Shown here piece by piece: positions 39,731 through 51,179 of a stretch of DNA of 64,000 bases. The notes beneath the pieces are model-generated. The model did not search any database. It was not told the origin of the DNA and saw only the letters and a program-made list of their open reading frames with translations. A program made the position numbers and the translations under genes. Numbering within the stretch: position 1 is the first letter of the stretch; every line of letters begins with the position of its first letter. Location: positions 21,252,494 through 21,316,493 of the forward strand of contig CM031879.1 in assembly GCA_018697195.1 (NCBI GenBank). Reading direction: 5' to 3'. The stretch is from Certhia americana (taxonomy: Eukaryota; Chordata; Aves; Passeriformes; Certhiidae).

Positions 39731-40080
39731 ACCAAACACATGAAATTGTTCTTCCCTCATGTCTGTGGCAACCTGCTGCTTTTCCAGCTGTTCACTTATC
39801 CCAAAATGTAGCAACTGTACATAAAGCTTGAATAAACAAATCTATATAGTGTGAGTATTGGTTCAGCTGGATTGATCTGTTAACATGATGTAGTCTTTTG
39901 CACATACATGATATAAATATTTAGGACAGAAAAGGATCTTGAGCACTGCTTTAATAGAGCTGTCTCATGTCTAAAGGGCTTAAACCATAACTCCTTGAAA
40001 AAAAGGATTCAAAGTGGACAGCACCTTTGGTTTGGATGGCAGGTCTGTTTCAGTTTCTTTAGATTAGTACTTAATATTGC
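39731..40080. other. Unique DNA
   Basis: About 350 nt without a recognisable repeat. A 62-codon frame (39995-40183 +) runs into the adjacent T/G tract and yields mostly Phe, Gly and Val, so it is not a gene. Confidence 0.5.
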
Positions 40081-40086
40081 TGTTTG

Positions 40087-40157
40087 GGGTTTTTTTCTTT
40101 TGTTTTGGTTTGGTTTTGTGGGTTTTTTTTGTTTGGTTTGTTTTGGGTTTTTTTTAT
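40087..40157. repeat. T/G-rich low-complexity tract
   Basis: The plus strand is almost only T and G for about 70 nt (GGTTTTTTT, TTTTGGTTTGG and similar units). Several G-runs of 2-4 are too short and irregular for a clear G-quadruplex motif. Confidence 0.85.
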
Positions 40158-40198
40158 GCATTCACAATAATATAGAAAGATGAAGCAGAAGTCTGGAT

Positions 40199-40275
40199 AC
40201 TTTTTATATTTATATTAATTTCTTTTATATTAGTTTATTTTTATATTTATTTTAGTTTATATTGTCATATAAAAA
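40199..40275. repeat. A+T low-complexity tract
   Basis: Imperfect TTTATATT / TTTATTTTATA units run for about 75 nt with almost no G or C. This is a simple A+T-rich repeat. Confidence 0.8.
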
Positions 40276-42112
40276 TCAGTAAAGCTATTTTTTTTTAATT
40301 TCACAGTTTTGATAATAAAGTGAAAGGAATTAATTTTTTGCCAAGCACTTCTTGTGATGATAAACTTCATTAGAGTGAAAAGTCAGAAATTCAAGAGTAG
40401 ATTGCTATTTTTAACTAAATTCAATAAGTATCAATTGTCTGAAAATAAGGAGCAAAGTTTTTTTTATGTAGCTTGATGTTTATCCAACTCTAAATTTTCA
40501 AGGAGGTTTAGAAGTATGTCAGAGATTTAATCACTTTAAATGTATAAGGTTGATTGAAGATAGCCTTCAGTCATGCCATAGTTCCTTTAAATTGTCATTC
40601 ATTATTAATAGCCTGATCTAAAATCTGTTGTATTTCTGAATACTTCTGTCTTTGGTACTCATTAAGGAAATGTGTACATGCTTTGGAAAACAAACAAGTG
40701 ATCACTGGAAATTTTGTTCTTTATAAAAACTAGTATTTTTCAAACAAACATGAAATAATGGAAAAATAAGCTTTATTTTTTAATGAGTTTTATTCATGGC
40801 TCTTTCTGTATACATTGCAAAGTATTAAATTTAAGAAATGTGGGAATCATAACTTTATTTATTCTTTCTTTTAAAACAGGCCAGAATCAGATTATTTGTC
40901 AAATGTTTATCCCATTTTCAGCTCTGCATTCATATGTAGACATTTTTAAATTTTGGTGAGATACCATGCACTTTTAAATACCTAACATATTTTCTTGGTT
41001 GCCTGAAAACACCTACATCCTGACAGAAGAAAAAGTAGAAATGACACAGAAAAATCCACATCTGTATTTTGGAACGCCTCAGAAAATGTCACAGCTGGGA
41101 GATATTGGCTCCAGTGATCTCAGTGATTTTAGTGCATTTTGAGGGCCATCTTGAGACCTTCAGAGAGAGCAGATTTGCAGCGCCAATAATGATGTTATGA
41201 TTGTGGTGGCAGGCATAGCCAGAGCCTGGTGGGATGCCACATGCCTGCACACACCTACTGCCTCCAGCAAGCAGTTGGAGGCAGTTTGAAGGTGAAGCAG
41301 GTGAAGCCCATGGCTTAGGTCTGAGGCTGGAAAGCCAATGAAATATTTTAGGCCAGCTAGACTTCGGGGCTCTCAAGATAATATGTCTCCACAGGTCAGC
41401 TAGTCACAAAGTACTGATTACTCAGTTTGAAAAATCATATCCAGTTCATGGTTAGTTAACCATGTAGACTTTCTGAAATTATATGTATAAAAATGGTTAT
41501 AGAAATTGAAAACAGCAGCACTGCATATATAATTTCACATTTAATTATTATTAACTTTTTAGAGTTGCTAATTCATTATGGGAAAATGTCTTTTTCAAGA
41601 TGTAATTTCAATCTGAAAGAGACACATTGGTTCATGCTCAAAAATTATGCCCATAAAAAGCACTAATTTTTAAAATGAGAGTGCAATTTTCTATATCTTC
41701 TGCTATTTAGATCACTAGTGTTTGACATGAGTGTGCCTTTATAGCTTAGCGCTTTTACTAATAAGAAAGTAACAGGTTTCAATGTATTTTTTTTGTGGTA
41801 CTAGTAAACTAAATGTTTGCTAACTTCAGTTTATCATTTATTTGATTCACACCGTATTGTTAGATTCTAGCGTGTGGGAGAACATGTAAACATCCAGCAG
41901 ATGGTTTTGCTCTACATTCCAACTCTGTGTTCCTTTCACATGCTACAACATGGCTTTGCATGTGTCTCAGCAAAGCCATTCAAATCCACAAACAGAGTTT
42001 TGCTATAGGGTCTGATTAGGACCATATTTTCCAGGAATTTACACTTGATTAATGATTGTAGCAGTAAGAACAGTACAGAACAAATATTTGATGACCTGTG
42101 GGAGAGGAGAAG
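40276..42112. other. Unique DNA including a G+C-richer patch with a hairpin
   Basis: The 41089-41376 interval is less A+T-rich than its flanks and has a 95-codon minus-strand frame with no domain I recognise. It holds the imperfect hairpin at 41244-41301. The rest is ordinary A+T-rich sequence. Confidence 0.5.
41244..41301. other. Imperfect hairpin, about 58 nt
   Basis: A perfect 10-bp stem (ACTGCCTCCA at 41257-41266 with TGGAGGCAGT at 41276-41285) closes a 9-nt loop. It extends outward after a 4-nt bulge through CACCT/AGGTG (41252-41256 with 41290-41294). After a small internal loop it continues through CCTGC/GCAGG (41244-41248 with 41297-41301). That gives 20 Watson-Crick pairs in about 58 nt, in a locally G+C-richer patch. 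The size resembles a short microRNA precursor, but conservation and expression are unknown. Confidence 0.55.
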
Positions 42113-42136
42113 AAAAAAAAAAAAAAAAAAAAAAAA
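42113..42136. repeat. Poly(A) run of 24
   Basis: An uninterrupted run of A follows GGAGAGGAGAAG. There is no AATAAA signal and no recognisable transcript just upstream, so it is called a simple repeat rather than a retrocopy tail. The reading frames that cross it (88 codons -, 60 codons +) contain runs of Phe or Lys from this tract. Confidence 0.92.
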
Positions 42137-43997
42137 GAACAAATAGCAGATTAGTGCTGGACAATATACCTGGCTCCTCATTTTCATGGAACTATTTAAC
42201 ACCTTTATTTGCCCACAGAGATGTATATTTCTGAATACCTAGGACTGCTGTTGTTGTGTAGCTTTCACATCAGAGCTTTCAGAACAACACTTTTAGATAG
42301 AACCCTGTAAGTGTCAATACTGTGTACGTCAGACAGATTTCACTGTAAGTGATCTTCAGATCCATTTTGAGTCCATGTTTTTTATAATCAGAGCAATAGT
42401 TTTGCCTTTGTCTTCTTCTAAAGTTCTCCAAAACTCAGTACAACCTTGAGAAAAATTCTTTAACCAGAAATAATAATTGTTAGAAAATGCTCAAATCTAC
42501 ATCTCGTGTTATGCATCTCAATTACTCTACCAATTATTCAGTTTACAATGAAACAGAGTTGGCTTCACTTTTTCACCCCCTGGTAAAGCAGTTAACCTTA
42601 TGGTGCTGGACCTTCTGAATATTTTTGGAACCAAGTATTTTCCATTTAGAAGTGTTGGTGTTACTTTTTATAAGTGATTATTACAATTTACTAGCCATTT
42701 ATTTCAGCTTTACTTTACTTTCAGCTACAAATGAGCTGTTCACTTAAACTGACATATATTTTCTGCCCAGACTAAAGTGGAAGACATGAACCATTTACTT
42801 CAGAGAAATGTACTATTGCAACTATGATTATATTACCCCTTCAGTCTCTAAAAAGCCTTTTAATGTGCCAAAAGTATTAATTTTAAAAGTTTATCAAAAT
42901 AATAATCAGCCGAGGGAAAATATGCATTCTCCAGGAAGAAGAACATTTGGTTTGAATTTCACTGTAGTTGACAACAGAAGATAGATGATAATGCCTCAAA
43001 AGATGGACATTCCTGTAATTCACTCTTTTTTTAGCTTTAGAAACACTCTATTCTGCTGTGCCAGGCCAGTTATAAAGGACGAGAAAGTCCTCAAACCCGG
43101 GAGTCCAAGATCAAGCCTTATTCCTTGGATGACCAAATTCAGAGCATTAGTCAAAAGCATACAGGCTGTCTCCATTCCTTTTGTGCTCCAGTGCTTTTAA
43201 AGGAAAGAGTGACTCAATTATCCATGCTCAAAATGGATCACAGACTTTTATACAGCTATCCGACGGTTACCAGGATAGGGATCTCAGGATCTCAAACCCA
43301 TACAGATGTCTAGTTCAGGATGCAAGTTAACTTTTCTAGCATTTCTAAAGGTACTTGCATATCTTAAAAAAACACTGCCATCTTAGGTGCACTTGGCTGA
43401 ACGCTACCCAAGAATGTAGCTGAACACAATCTGGAACTATGATGGTAAGCAATGATGGTGTGTTTCTGCACCATTAAGAGGTATTGAGATAGCTGGCCTT
43501 GAACTGCAGGTCAGATTAGTCATTTGCTTGTGTAGCACTGAAATAATTTTGCTGTTGTCAATCAATTTAGCAACACTAACATATGGGTTCATATGGTGCT
43601 GTGTTTTACTGAGCATAAGGAATATGACATGAGCTAAACAAGATTTGTTCAAAATCAGGACATCAAACTCCTTGAGAAATCCTACAGGAACGATTATGAC
43701 AGAGATTTTTTTGTTTCCATTCTTAGAATGGAAAGAAGTTTTACCTTGCAATACAAAGCAAATATAGTCAATATCAATAATAACTGAATTTTACAAAGCT
43801 CTGAGAAAAATCTTAAAAGGACCTGCACCATACAATAAACCCTCTTGATGGATTTAAATGTTTTGAAATAGAAAGGCCTGCACTGATGTTTTCACATCAA
43901 ACATAAATGTAGCTGTTTCCATGTTAGAGGAAAATCATGACATTTAATAACCCAAATAAAGAACTTTGCCACACTGGTCTCTGATTCCTGCACTCTT

Positions 43998-44000
<3 letters not shown>
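42137..44000. other. Unique DNA
   Basis: The longest frame is 104 codons at 43437-43751 (-), unrecognised. Two overlapping plus-strand frames of 71 and 62 codons at 42985-43313 are also unrecognised. No repeat of note. Confidence 0.5.

Positions 44001-44028
<28 letters not shown>
44001..44028. repeat. Poly(T) run of 28
   Basis: An uninterrupted T run followed by CCCC. Read on the minus strand this would be a tail after GGGG. The flanking 80 nt show no polyadenylation signal or known retrocopy. Confidence 0.93.
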
Positions 44029-47000
44029 CCCCAGAGCAATGAAATAAAATTAAACCAATCTAGATTTAAATTGACTGTATGCCCATTTTGGCTTCTTCTA
44101 CTGTCTTGACAGCTTTCATTTCTTCATTGTGTTTTCCTAAGTTTGACATTCAGTAATTCACAAAGGCCAAAGTGCTGGCTGGTAAACAGAAAAGAAGATG
44201 ATGTGATGCAGCTCTTATTGTCCTTTTTGGGACTGAATGCAATGTAAGCCTACTGATCCTTAGTGCAAGAGGCTATCAGACCCTAAGGGCTGGATCCATT
44301 TCACACCATTTTAATCATCCTAAAATTAGTCAATTCATAAACTTCAGTTATCTATACTCCCTTTATTATCAAGGGAGAGAATCAGATACTCCCAGAGGGT
44401 AATGAAAACAATATGCACCCTCATAAGATGCCTTTTTCCTTCTTCAGTGATTGAAAACTTTCATGATTTATGTCAAATATCTACACCAGCATCTACAATC
44501 TTAATTGGGATTAACCTCAAGCTAAAACCTGAAGATAAATGCTTAAGTATGCCATGAAATTGTACATTACTAAGCTTATTTACATTTCTTTTTATAGATT
44601 TCTGACGTATGAACTGAAATGCTAAACTTGAAATGAGTTACAGGCATAAATCATGTACCAATTCATGTACTGTGAATCACATGCAGTTCTACTGACAAAC
44701 CTGTGCCTGCTTGTAGGGATGTGGCTTTGACAGAAACTTCTATCACAATTTCTGTTTTGAGACAAGTGAAAATTTACTTCAAGATTGGTAGGGATATTAA
44801 AGTCTGAAACTTGATTTGCTCTTGAGAATGACAGAGAGATACTGACTCATTAATCTGTTTAGGAGCCTCTTGTGTGCCTTGCTTTGTTATGAACGGGAAA
44901 GTTATAAAAAAAAAGAAAAGAAATCTGATTTTACAGCTGCTAAAGAGGTTAAAGAACAACCAGTGGTTAGTTTAAGTGGTTTTAAGTTATGGTCTTTCTA
45001 TGACATTGACTTTGGATTTTTTTTTTTGGTACTGTTTAGATGCTACATCACTGGAATATTTCAGCACTGTTGTACTGAACTTTTAAAGTATATTGTGAGC
45101 TCTAAATGTTATTTTTATGTTTTTCCTGAAAAAATACTATTTTCTGTGTACAATAAATACCAAACATCTGATTTTGAAATCAATGTAAAATTGATATGCA
45201 AAATGTCACAGCCCCTGATGCAAACTCAGAAATATCATAAGTAGTTAGGAAAGCTGGTCTTTTTGTGATAAAATGATCAAGTTTATAAAGACAATTATTC
45301 TAAGTAAAGTATGCAGATCTACAATTTCAGTCATTTTATGGCTTGCCCTGGGATTCTGCATATTTCAAAACTCAGTGCTTAATATTAATAGATACAGAAA
45401 TATGATGGGTTGGGTTTTCTTCATTACCTAATGGTTAAAATGAAAAACATTTATACTTTTATAAAGTTAAAATTTATGGAAATATGATGAAAATGCTGAA
45501 GACATTCTTCCTGTAATCAGGTCTAGTCCCTGATATATAGTGGTTTTATGAACTTCGCATTATCTAAATCTTTGAAGACTTCACAGTAACTTGGAAAAAA
45601 TACTGTATCAAAGTAGAAATAGTTACTCATACTATACTCATAGGGCATACAGATTTTATCTTTCTGTAGTTTCTACTCTTAGACAGTCTTTCTTGTTTCA
45701 TTTCAGCTGTTATGGTAGAAACTACTAAATTTCTTCAACTCTTTCCACTTCTGTGATCTCTCTGTGACCTCATATGGATCAAGATTTCAGAGGCAGAGTC
45801 AAATCTCACTTTTGTCAAGAGTGGCTGTGGCATCTCTTAGTGAACTTTCACCAGCCATCTTACAGCCTCAGTAACTCAGACTTTCCCAAACCTGGGTGGT
45901 CTAGCTAATATGAAAAATAGTTAACCCAATTCTTCCTCCATTTTTAATCAAGTTAACAATCTGCAACACATCCAGTACAGTATGCTTCTCATGTCCTTGT
46001 AGATCAGTGTCATTAAAAGCTCAGTCCCACTGGCCTTGACTGAAATCTGCTTAAGGACTGTATTCAGGAATGTGCCCAGCTTGTGCACTCTCTTGTCCAG
46101 CTGTAAGAGGTGTTCTTGACAGCCAGCTAGCCCTGGTGTGGGAATTGCTGTTGCCCCCTGATGCAGGCACTGGGTCTCCCTGCTCCCAGGGCTGGGCAGC
46201 AGCATCTGCTGGCTGTGCGGGAGGGGCAGGGAGACTGGCTGCCTGCTCAGAGATGCCTCTTGGCTTGGGCACCTTAAATCCCAGCAGAACTGCTTTGCTG
46301 CGGTCTTAAACTCCAATTTCCTGCCCTTTTCTTTATATTCTCTCCCCTCTGATTTTCTGTTCTTTAAAGAAGTGCTTAGATTTATCTTCCTGGAGCAGTT
46401 CTGTTTTGTCTAAGTAATTATCTAACAATTGACACAGACGTTTGAACTTGGGCTGCCACTCCCCAGGGAAATTCTCTAGAGATGAGCCATAAGCCTGCCC
46501 TTCACTCTTTAATATTTACAAAAAAAGAAACAGTGCCACCAAGCAAGAAACTACAGTTTGTGGAGTCCAAGGAACCTGCATCTGGTGGGGAAGAGCTCAT
46601 GTCCCCTACATTCCTTTAGATACTCCTCCCACTTTTTAAATAGAGGAAGGGAACATTTCCTCTAGATGCATAGGATGATGCCTGTGAGAAACACAACTCA
46701 TGTCTGAAGTTGCTGGAAGCATTACAGACTTGGCTGCACATATTTCCTCTCTGCCATTATCATTTGCATTTAATTACAGCCAGCTGAAGCTGTTTGGCAT
46801 GCTGTGTGTGTTCAGCAGGCCTAGGTCCTTGACTCTCAACTTGTGCTATTTGCTGGGCTCAGCCCTTCCTGTCCCAGCAAAAGAATAGTAAAGCCATGTG
46901 GTCCTGAGCAGAGCACACCAAATAGGATCCTGAAGGAACACCCTGAGGGTGCAGTGGGTGAAGCACCAGGGAAGCCATCAGCCATGGATGAAAATGTACA

Positions 47001-49422
47001 GACTAATTTCATGATCTTGATGATGTATGTAGCACAGAATGTAAGTTTTCTACCATGGGAGGGAAAGGTGCCTCCAACCCTCCCAACTCTTCTCACCTTT
47101 ATTCCGAGATAAGTAAAAAACAATCCCCATGGAGCCAAATGGAATTCCCAAAACAGTGACAATTTCCTATCTGGAATTCCTGGATAGTTTATCCTCATGC
47201 CCTAATTTACTTATACTCAGTTTACCTTTAATAACAAGCTGATATAAACTTTGTAAAATAACCTAGTCCTGAGAATTAGCCTTCTGTGATCAAATATGAG
47301 ACAGATTGTTGCAGAAGAAACTGTGAAAATCCAAGCAGGCCTATAAAGCAAAAGTGTACTCCTGAGTGCAAATCTAGTTTTTGAATTGAAGAGCAATGTT
47401 TAAAGTACACCACTCTTGTTTGTTCTACCTCTGATAGACATTTTGTTTTTCCATCTGGCCTCTTTCCAACAATTTTGTTCTGAGCATTTATGTAGCACTC
47501 TGAGGAGTCAAGGAGAGAACACTTTTATAAATAAAAGATGTGTTTGTATAATTACTATGTAGAAAAAATAACTATTTCTGGGTTTAGTTTATTTCTTTTT
47601 GAATGCACATTTATGGCCTACATTTTTTTCTTTTCCACTTTTGGTCAATGGCCAAAGCCTTCTTTAGATTCTTGATATATGAACAGTAATTCAAAATATT
47701 ACATGGTGTAATAGTACTTATAGAAATAGTGTTGCCTCTCTATGTTTCTCTTTAGGTGGCCAGCTGGAAAGCCTTCTGGATTCTGTGGCATTCTATAAAT
47801 TGGTAAATTGAAAAAAACTTTAAAATTGAAGGGTTGGATGTTTTAGCTATAAAAATAAAGTCTTAAGGCTTGGGTAAAACTGCTCTACTCATTTTAGGGT
47901 TATGATTTAAACATCCTCTTTTCTTATTTCTCTCATAAAATTCAGATGCAGATGAAAGACTGAATAAGGATGACAGAATTTCTAGGCCTAGCACTAAAGC
48001 AAAAATAAAAGAATGAACTTTGAATACATTTTATAAATGATTTAACTTTTTTTCTTTTATTGATATTGAAATAATTTTCTTAAAACAGTAATTTTCTTTA
48101 GTAAAAGCAAGTAAGATGTAGTGATACTCTTCACCTCCATCTTGATGAAATAAGACACATCACAGTGAAGAGCACGGACAGGTTCAAAGTTTATCTTCAC
48201 TTGATTTTAGTAAAATATTCATCCTTTCATACTATTCATACTTTTTCTTTCCTTCTACTAGACGTTCAAAACTGAGGTGCTGTGGAAAGGAACAAGTTAT
48301 GCATACTAAGCAACACAGTCTTGACTGCTAAAAAATTAGCAAGATATTCCCTCAGAGGAATGTCTTTCAACATTGACAAATGAAGACTTTTATGGATCCA
48401 TACAGTTTTCTCACACTTGAAAATTTGTTCTAATGTGTAATGTACTTGTTCCTCATATTTCCAGTTGGCATTTGCTCACTGATTTTACAGTAAGAACAGC
48501 TATGGTTTGATGGCTTAAGCATCACCTTTTGACCCCTGTCTCTCATCTTACTCCCTCCTCTTGACGCTGTCCCCCTTCGTAGAAAAAGCTCAGCTATCAC
48601 CCTGGACAATAACAAGTTCAAGCTAATTTCTGAAGTTTAAGTTAATTGCAAGGCAAGAGAAGGAAAGGGAGCAAAGAGAATATAACAAAGTGTACCAGAA
48701 AGGTTGGGAAAAGGTACAAGAAACTGGGTTGGGATTTTGCTTTAAGGGAGTTGAATATCAGGGGTTTAGAAGGGATACTGACGCACAAGAATGGGTTCCT
48801 AGTTTGGAAGGTGGGGAATTCAGAAACAAGGTAATTTTTTTGTTTTTACAGTGAAATCTGGGCCCAGCTCTATATCTTTACACTGACATAGAGGAGGGAA
48901 TAAAGCAGTTAGTGAACAGGGAAACAAAAGGACTTACAGTTACTGTAACAGGGCAGTAAAAAGATGCAAAATAAGTACAAAAAAGGACCTTCAGGTACCT
49001 TGGGCTTTCTTCTAGAGTCCTTTCTTCCAATCTCTGTCTACATTAAAGGATCTGCCTTTAATCCACTTGTTGGACATTGAAGGTATGTGATTGGACATTT
49101 ATTTTTAGAATTAGATAAGAACCAGGATACTTCGTGTGAGGCCAAAAGCCTATTTGGTGTTACGGTTGATTAATTGGTAGGCTGGCCTGAATTAATTTTA
49201 AGATTAACTTTGTTTTATTTCCTTCCTGTGGCATTATGTCAAGGTGAATATGTATCGACTTATATTAATTTATTTGGTCCTGGCACACTCTGTGTATTCA
49301 ACTTAATTTATAAATGGGTTGTTATAGTTTGGTTTCGCACATCACCTTGACAGTGACTTTTGAAAGGTACTGGTTAGTTCAAATGCCACTGTAACTCTTC
49401 ATGCAGCTGATATTTATTTCTC
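44029..49422. other. Unique DNA with one G+C-richer patch
   Basis: Mostly A+T-rich and nonrepetitive. Frames of note are 124 codons (44870-45244 +), 122 codons (45948-46316 -) and 120 codons (46836-47198 -), none with a recognisable domain. The interval of about 46040-46310 is clearly richer in G+C than its flanks and is listed separately. Confidence 0.5.
46040..46310. other. G+C-richer patch with overlapping frames on both strands
   Basis: About 270 nt stand out from the A+T-rich surroundings, with many CTG, CAG and CCC triplets and few CpG. Three frames overlap here (122 and 73 codons on the minus strand, 79 codons on the plus strand). Stop codons are depleted simply because the patch is G+C-rich. 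The 122-codon product is rich in Leu, Ser, Gln and Pro and matches no family I know. An old exon, an unknown repeat or a conserved element are all possible. Confidence 0.4.
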
Positions 49423-49440
49423 TTTTTTTTTTTTTTTTTT
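49423..49440. repeat. Poly(T) run of 18
   Basis: A T run within a TTTATTTCTC...CTTTTTAAAT context. Simple repeat. Confidence 0.9.
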
Positions 49441-49895
49441 CTTTTTAAATACTGCAATCTGATGTGGAAATTCAGTATTATGCTGCCACCCAGTCAGAAG
49501 GATGACCCTTTAGCATAGTTTTGACTAAGGACGATTTATAATGATTTACACCGGCTCACAAGCCAGTCCTAACTTCTTAGCGTTGTAACTGCAATCTCAG
49601 TCATTCTAGGAAAGATGACATAATTGTGTCTATTCTACATCCATTTCCTGAAAACCTTCTGAACAGTCTGTCATCTTCTGAGAACAAATAATCTGGACAC
49701 AGAGCTTCATCCTTCATTTCTTCCTTTCTGTGCAGAAAAATGAAATGTAAACTGTGTATATTACAAAACACTAACAATCAACATAGTTGTATGAGGCACA
49801 AGTAGTATAAGAAGGCAGGGAAGAAAACAATATCCTAGCAGTATGTGACTCAAATATTTCAGTAGTTTAGTCAGCCACAGAGAAAAGTTTTCCCC

Positions 49896-49899
<4 letters not shown>
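49441..49899. other. Unique DNA
   Basis: About 460 nt between the T run and the A tract. No reading frame, repeat or motif of note. Confidence 0.5.
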
Positions 49900-49927
<28 letters not shown>

Positions 49928-49936
49928 AAAAAAAAA
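49900..49936. repeat. Poly(A) tract, 37 nt with one G
   Basis: A run from 49900 with a single G at 49926. No AATAAA or AATAAA-like element lies just before it, so a retrocopy tail is not supported. A minus-strand frame ending here (49898-50107) has a poly-Phe tail made by this tract. Confidence 0.92.
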
Positions 49937-51179
49937 GTGGTGCGCTTGTGTTGTAAACAACTTCATTCCAGATAGGCTTGAAAAATCAGAAATCCCCCTG
50001 TTTTCCAGTGAAACTACTCTCAATGAGGACAAATTTCCAGCTGAAATTGCATTTGAATTGACACCATTACACTTCACTGAAAAATTCTCTCTATATAAGC
50101 AGAGCAAAGTCTAGGAAATGATAACATAAAAGCCTCCTCCAACAGCCTCCTTCACGTGATTTCAAGGGAAGTACAAGAAAGTTAAATATCACTGAATCTT
50201 TTGGAAATCAGACTACTGATGACCGTGCACATAGAACATTGGGTGATAAAGCTGCTTTAACTTTCCAGAAATGCAAACATTTCTGTTGAAATCCTATGTT
50301 GTTCATCTCTCTAGCTACTTTTCCATAGGGAAAGAAAGTATTTCTATTTGAATTAAGCTGTTATCTCTGAAAATGAAGGGTTAACACAGAAAAAAGAGGA
50401 AAACGGTGGAGATGAAAAAGGAGAGAAAGACCATACTGAGTGGGAAACATGGGTAAAAGATGGGAATGGATAAATGGTGTGCAGAGTGTTGGGGATGTGA
50501 AAAGCAGATTGATGAGAGTGGAATGTGGCACTGACTGTGAAAGCTGTGTCTGAGATAAAATTCATAATGTTTCTAACAAGAACCTTACAGTTCTGAGCGG
50601 AATACCAAAATGTGTGATTTGCTTGCTTAAATTATATCATCCAAGCCCACAACATTTTATACTAGAGTCAGTAAAGCTCTTATTTTGTTTTAAGAAGCTA
50701 TGTGGGATCCTAGATGCCAGTAAGTCAAATTATGTGCTTACAATAGAAATGCTTTTATTTGCACTAATGTAAAAAAGAACTGGGTTGTGTAGGATAACTT
50801 AAAAATAATTTCAGGAATTCCAGAATTCTCTCTACATCTATATGAAGTCTTTGCATGCAGTGCTAAATTATAATGGGGCAAAGAACAACATTTTAACAAA
50901 TACAGATTATCCATAGTAATCCAGTGCATTAGTATTACATCATACATAAAAGAGCTAATATAAGGTTCACTACATCATTTTGTATTTTATTTAATACATA
51001 TCATGTCTTTTTCTTCCCTTTTTTTCTCCTTTTTTTTTTTTTTTCCTCTCTTTTGAGATTTTTAGGTAAAGAAAGATAGAAATGTGAAAGTGAAAATTAA
51101 GTAAGCATCTTGTACATCTACAAGTACAGTAGAAGCAATAAAATACTAGAGAAAACACAGAAGGTGCTGCATGGTTTAG
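49937..51179. other. Unique DNA with a pyrimidine tract
   Basis: A T/C-rich tract lies at about 51008-51054 with 15 T at 51030-51044. Frames of 69-70 codons on the minus strand (50353-50565, 50738-50947) are unrecognised. The stretch ends where CR1 similarity begins. Confidence 0.5.

Noticed and set aside
44870..45244. 124-codon plus-strand frame as a possible gene
   Set aside because: A+T-driven Phe, Tyr, Lys and Ile content and no recognised domain. No transcript or splice evidence visible.
49900..49936. Poly(A) tract as the tail of a processed pseudogene
   Set aside because: No AATAAA signal upstream, no recognisable transcript body and no target-site duplication seen. The same holds for the A runs at 42113, 58389 and 60321.
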